In this document: one piece after another, positions 6,797 through 9,246 of the stretch
Layout of the letters: each line of letters opens with the position of its first letter
Position numbering within the stretch: the stretch's first letter is position 1
Source of the DNA: Deltaproteobacteria bacterium
GTDB taxonomy: Bacteria > Myxococcota_A > UBA9160 > PR03
DNA: 9,246 nt
NCBI GenBank assembly: GCA_018262315.1
Contig: JAGSPS010000108.1
Span: 1 to 9,246 of the forward strand
Direction: 5' to 3'
Translations under genes and position numbers: made by a program
The notes under the pieces: model-generated
Told to the model about the DNA's origin: nothing
Databases searched by the model: none
What the model saw: only the letters and a program-made list of their open reading frames with translations

Positions 6797-7486
6797 ATGC
6801 GCGTTCAGGTCCTCCAACACGTTCCCTTCGAAGGACTCGGTGCGATCGAGCCATGGCTCGCCGTGCGCGACGCGCAAATCGGTTGGACGCGCTTCTTCGA
6901 GGACCCGCGCATTCCCGCGCCCGATGCGTACGACTGGCTGATCGTGATGGGCGGCCCGATGAGCGTGAACGACGAAGCGGCGCGGCCGTGGCTGCGCGAC
7001 GAGAAGCGCGCGATCGCCGCGGCGATCGGCTCGGGCAAGACCGTCCTCGGCGTGTGTCTCGGCGCACAGCTGATCGCGAGCGCGCTCGGCGCGAATGTGA
7101 AACCCGGTCGGGAGCGCGAGATCGGCTGGTTCGAGATCGAGCGCGTCGCGGACCCGGCGGCGCATCCGATCGCACGCGCGTTTCCGCCGCGCGCCGAGGC
7201 CTTCCACTGGCACGGCGAAACCTTCGAGCTGCCGCCCGGCGCGCTGCACCTGGCGCGCTCCGAGGCGTGCGACGCGCAGGCCTTCGTGCTCGGCCCGCGC
7301 GTCGTCGGGATGCAGTTCCACCTCGAGACGACACCCGAAAGCGTCGCCGCTCTCGTGCGCCACTGCCCCGAGGATCTCGGCGCGGGCCGCTACGTCCAGT
7401 CGAGCGACCAGATGCTCCGAGACGCAGCTCGCTTCGCGCGGCTGCACGAAGTTCTCGAAGCGATGCTCGACGCGTTGGAAGCCTGA
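6797..7486 (+). CDS. Stand-alone class I glutamine amidotransferase (GuaA N-domain-like)
   Basis: A 229-residue class I glutamine amidotransferase. The nucleophile elbow is LGVCLGAQLIA (residues 84-94; C87), and GMQFHLETTPE (171-181) supplies H175 and E177 to complete the Cys-His-Glu triad. MGGPMSVND (51-59) forms the oxyanion region. Such domains hydrolyse glutamine to ammonia and pass it to a synthetase, or act as gamma-glutamyl hydrolases. No synthetase domain or partner gene is fused or adjacent, so the acceptor is unknown; it resembles the COG0518 group often labelled 'GMP synthase-like' that is not the purine enzyme. The C-terminal 50 residues are helical. ATG 6797 has no Shine-Dalgarno but sits just behind a -10-like TAGTTT. 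Confidence 0.9.
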   Translation: MRVQVLQHVPFEGLGAIEPWLAVRDAQIGWTRFFEDPRIPAPDAYDWLIVMGGPMSVNDEAARPWLRDEKRAIAAAIGSGKTVLGVCLGAQLIASALGANVKPGREREIGWFEIERVADPAAHPIARAFPPRAEAFHWHGETFELPPGALHLARSEACDAQAFVLGPRVVGMQFHLETTPESVAALVRHCPEDLGAGRYVQSSDQMLRDAARFARLHEVLEAMLDALEA

Positions 7487-7505
7487 GAGCGCCGCGCCAG
7501 GCGAC

Positions 7506-7522
7506 TGACCCAAGATGGGTCA
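7506..7522 (+). terminator. Short perfect hairpin after the amidotransferase gene
   Basis: TGACCCA-AGA-TGGGTCA is a perfect 7-bp stem with a 3-base loop, 19 bases past the amidotransferase stop. Position suits a terminator, but only TCTC follows instead of a T-run. It could also act as an mRNA-stabilising stem or a protein-binding dyad. Confidence 0.4.
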
Positions 7523-7549
7523 TCTCGCGCAGAAGCCGGCGCGTGAGGC

Positions 7550-7659
7550 GCGGGGGCGGGACGTTCGTCCAGAACGTCCTCGGCGGACGGGCGTCGCAGC
7601 TTCGCGTCGAAGCTGCGAGACCGCCTGCGGATTGTTCTGGCCGAACGCCCCGCCCCCGC
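7550..7659. repeat. Long imperfect inverted repeat with nested hairpin in the non-coding gap
   Basis: The 26-base arms 7550-7575 and 7634-7659 are reverse complements at 24 of 26 positions; the mismatches face A7561 with C7648 and T7568 with C7641. The 58-base interior pairs further: GGCGG (7582-7586) with CCGCC (7621-7625), and an apical 11-bp perfect stem, TCGCAGCTTCG (7594-7604) with CGAAGCTGCGA (7608-7618), around the loop CGT. The whole folds into one rod of about 110 nt. It sits between the ends of two convergent genes. I find no open frame with family resemblance here, no target-site duplication and no transposase. It could be a structured RNA, an interspersed palindromic repeat, a small non-autonomous mobile element or a bidirectional terminator. 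Confidence 0.75.
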
Positions 7660-7729
7660 TACCTGCAATTCGTTCTGGAACATCTGCCGCTGAAGACCGC
7701 GCGCCTCGCAGCAACGATCGAGAGCAGAT

Positions 7730-7744
7730 CCTCCGCGGGGGAGG
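7730..7744 (-). terminator. Hairpin just after the zinc-ribbon gene
   Basis: Read on the minus strand, CCTCC-CCCGC-GGAGG begins three bases after the TAG at 7748-7750. The position suits a terminator for the minus-strand cluster, but the stem is short and the following ATCTGCTCT is only weakly T-rich. Confidence 0.35.
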
Positions 7745-7747
7745 CTC

Positions 7748-8233
7748 CTAGCCCGCGCCGAACGAGAGGCCGCATTCCGGACACTCGGTCGCGTCGGCGC
7801 CGAGTTCCGTTCCGCAGCCCGGACACGTCTCGCTCTCGCCCCATTCGCCGGCTTCCGCGTCGGGCAGATCCGGCACCTGGGTGCGCGCGAACGCCGCGTC
7901 CACGCGCGTGGCCGCCGGACCGTCTTCGGGTCGCACGAAGATGTTGCAGCGGATCGCGCCCATGCCGCGGCTCTGCACGCTCTGATCCTCGCGGCGCGGC
8001 AGCTCGACGCGACTCGGGATGCCGGCGTCGGCGAGCGCGTGCGCCAGCCCTTCGATCCACGGCACCTCGGCGTTGCGCAGCGCGACGAGCTGCTCGACCG
8101 GCGGCATCTCGAAGACGGGCTCTTCGGCGGGAGCGTCGCTACCGAGCGGCACGTCACAGGCGACGCAGCGCTGCATCGTGTGCACGTACTCCTCGCCGCA
8201 GCGGGGACATATTTTCGGCGGCAGTTGCACCAT
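7748..8233 (-). CDS. Zinc ribbon / DUF2007-like / zinc ribbon protein
   Basis: A 161-residue cytosolic protein bracketed by two zinc ribbons. The N-terminal ribbon uses C9, C12, C23 and C26, the C-terminal one C137, C140, C151 and C154; both have the spacing CX2C-X10-CX2C. Between them, residues 47-117 (QLVALRNAEVPWIEGLAHAL, then GIPSRVELP, then NIFVRPEDGPAATRV) resemble the DUF2007 'putative signal transducing protein' fold, a small ferredoxin-like domain of unknown ligand. The ATG at 8233 is preferred over the in-frame GTG at 8266: it overlaps the upstream stop as TGATG and has GGGGGA five bases before it. Function unknown; a metal-dependent adaptor or regulator is a guess. The middle-domain assignment is less certain than the ribbons. 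Confidence 0.82.
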   Translation of the reverse strand: MVQLPPKICPRCGEEYVHTMQRCVACDVPLGSDAPAEEPVFEMPPVEQLVALRNAEVPWIEGLAHALADAGIPSRVELPRREDQSVQSRGMGAIRCNIFVRPEDGPAATRVDAAFARTQVPDLPDAEAGEWGESETCPGCGTELGADATECPECGLSFGAG

Positions 8234-8367
8234 CACGATCCCCCGGCGAGCCAGCGCGCGGTGCACTCCGCGACGTGGCGCCCGTGTGCGCGCGCCCCCC
8301 CGGCGACCGCCTCCGCCATGCGCGCCGTGCGCCCACTCGACGATACCGTGACGATCACGATCCGCAT
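8233..8367 (-). CDS. Flavodoxin-like microprotein (44 aa), truncated or remnant
   Basis: A 44-codon frame starting at ATG 8367 and ending in TGA at 8233-8235, overlapping the next gene's ATG as TGATG. The first 23 residues look like the beta1/P-loop/alpha1 start of a flavodoxin: MRIVIVTVSSSGRTARMAEA. As I recall the PROSITE flavodoxin signature, every position fits except the aromatic residue, which is T7. A real flavodoxin is about 140 residues or more; here the frame stops soon after helix 1 and no continuation appears in other frames, because the zinc-ribbon gene begins. It may be a degraded flavodoxin, a genuine phosphate- or FMN-loop microprotein, or a leader peptide coupling translation to the zinc-ribbon gene. 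It starts 17 bases after the pseudouridine synthase stop, behind its own -10-like GCTACCGT. Confidence 0.5.
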   Translation of the reverse strand: MRIVIVTVSSSGRTARMAEAVAGGARAHGRHVAECTARWLAGGS

Positions 8368-8375
8368 GGCCGCGG

Positions 8376-8381
8376 ACGGTA
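8376..8381 (-). promoter_or_regulatory. Putative -10 element (TACCGT) before the microprotein
   Basis: On the minus strand GCTACCGT lies eight bases before the ATG at 8367; TACCGT fits TANNNT. It falls in the 17-base spacer after the pseudouridine synthase stop, where no Shine-Dalgarno can be seen. It is the weakest of the three similar elements because positions 3-5 of the hexamer are all C/G. Confidence 0.28.
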
Positions 8382-8384
8382 GCG

Positions 8385-9246
8385 TCACGCGAGCAGGCGG
8401 GCGCAGGCGGCGGCGAAGTCGGCTGCGTCGGGACTCTCGGCCTCGATCTCGTCGACGCAAACGCGCGCGGCGTGCAGCAGATGGCGCGGCGCGCCGCTCG
8501 TGTCTTCGGCTTCGAGGCCCGCGCCGTACGTGAGATCGCCGCAGAGCGGATGGCCGAGGTGGGCGAGCGTTGCGCGGATCTGATGCAGGAAGCCGGTGCG
8601 CGGGCGCACTTCGACGAGCGTCACGTCGGCGCCGTGCGCGAGCGCGCGCCACGCCAGGCTCGTGCGGCGCGATCCGGGCTGCGACGCCGGCACGACGCGC
8701 ACGAAGGCCGGTCGGTGTCGCGCCACCGCGAGTGCCACGCGCACTTCGCCCTCCCCTTCGAGGCGGCCGCGCACCAGCGCGCGGTAGACCTTCTCGACGC
8801 GGTGCGAGCGGAAGGCGTCGCGCAGCCGCTGCCAGGTCGCTTCGTCGCTTCCGAAGAGCACGACGCCCGAGGTGTGGACGTCGAGCCGATGCGCGACGCC
8901 GCTGCGCAAGCCGCCTTCGCCGACGCCGTGCACTTCGGGGTGACGTGCGATCAGCGCGTTGAGCAGCGTGCCGGTCTCGTCCGTGCGCAGCGGATGCACC
9001 GGCGTACCGGCAGGTTTGTCGAGCGCGAGCCAGCCCGCGCCGCTCGCCAGCACGCTGAGCGGCTGCTCGGGTTCGGCGATCGCGCGGCGCGCGTCGGGCG
9101 GCGCGAAGCCCGTCACTTCGACGCGGCGACCGGCCTCGATCGGCGCGGCCTTGTCGCGGCGCTCGAGGGGTCGCCCGTCGAGGCGCACGACGCCCGCTTC
9201 GAGCAGCTTCCGCACGCCCGCGCGGCCGATGCCGAGGCGCTCGGCG
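8385..9246 (-). CDS. RluA-family RNA pseudouridine synthase, 5' end outside window
   Basis: 287 codons are visible before TGA at 8385-8387; the frame is open to the right edge and the start lies beyond it. The first visible residues, ERLGIGRAGVRKLLEAGVV, are the helical part of an S4 RNA-binding domain, so the GTG at 9215 inside it is not the start. The catalytic domain has WLALDKPAGTPVHP, then HRLDVHTSG with the catalytic aspartate at codon 8880-8882, and the closing motif RTGFLHQIRATLAHLGHPLC followed by GDLTYG. These enzymes isomerise specific uridines in 23S rRNA or tRNA. Which of RluA, RluC or RluD it matches in function is unclear. It leads the minus-strand cluster and is 17 bases from the microprotein. 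Confidence 0.93.
   Translation of the reverse strand, partial: AERLGIGRAGVRKLLEAGVVRLDGRPLERRDKAAPIEAGRRVEVTGFAPPDARRAIAEPEQPLSVLASGAGWLALDKPAGTPVHPLRTDETGTLLNALIARHPEVHGVGEGGLRSGVAHRLDVHTSGVVLFGSDEATWQRLRDAFRSHRVEKVYRALVRGRLEGEGEVRVALAVARHRPAFVRVVPASQPGSRRTSLAWRALAHGADVTLVEVRPRTGFLHQIRATLAHLGHPLCGDLTYGAGLEAEDTSGAPRHLLHAARVCVDEIEAESPDAADFAAACARLLA

Noticed and set aside
7550..7659. Integron attC site
   Set aside because: The size and imperfect pairing fit, but the required core sites (RYYYAAC and GTTRRRY) are not at the ends, and no integron integrase or cassette array is present.
7563..7681. LexA/SOS boxes
   Set aside because: The half-sites are in the order GTTC...GAAC, opposite to the GAAC-N4-GTTC box, and they lie between the ends of convergent genes rather than in a promoter.
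7487..7747. Small protein genes in the gap after the amidotransferase
   Set aside because: The available frames are Arg-rich, cross the long inverted repeat and show no start signal or family resemblance.
8233..8266. GTG at 8266 as start of the zinc-ribbon protein
   Set aside because: It would add 11 unrelated residues overlapping the microprotein and lacks a Shine-Dalgarno; ATG 8233 has TGATG coupling and a nearby GGGGGA.

Overview
The window is a high-GC (by eye about 70%) bacterial chromosomal segment packed with short operons. A PEP-CTERM exported protein and an EmrA/EmrB efflux pair point to a Gram-negative, envelope-rich organism. The style (PEP-CTERM tail ending in ARRR, GTG starts, leaderless-looking starts) resembles uncultured deltaproteobacterial lineages such as Myxococcota or Binatota-like groups, but that assignment is inference with low confidence.

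Layout from left to right. A class I O-methyltransferase (3' part only) runs into a two-gene HEPN + MNT nucleotidyltransferase module. A convergent PEP-CTERM protein gene follows; its stop codon interlocks with the MNT stop in one CTAG. Next is a minus-strand glutathione S-transferase, divergent from a plus-strand operon of tetR, emrA and emrB whose reading frames all overlap. The divergent spacer holds an AT-rich perfect inverted repeat that abuts the tetR ATG and is the likely operator. A stand-alone class I glutamine amidotransferase comes next, then a 261-bp non-coding gap dominated by a long imperfect inverted repeat. The window closes with a minus-strand cluster read right to left: an RluA-family pseudouridine synthase (5' end beyond the window), a 44-residue flavodoxin-like microprotein, and a zinc ribbon/DUF2007-like/zinc ribbon protein.

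Working together: TetR, EmrAB and the divergent GST look like one inducible xenobiotic-defence locus (conjugation plus export). HEPN and MNT look like a translationally coupled pair of the toxin-antitoxin-like HEPN/MNT superclass. The remaining genes are housekeeping or unknown.

The most interesting unexplained signals are: (i) the roughly 110-nt stem structure at 7550-7659; (ii) a GCTANNNT element sitting 6-8 nt upstream of three start codons, suggesting leaderless transcription; (iii) the flavodoxin P-loop microprotein coupled by TGATG to the zinc-ribbon gene. I see no CRISPR array, rRNA, tRNA, integrase or transposase, and no wholly new system that I could defend; the other genes belong to known families.
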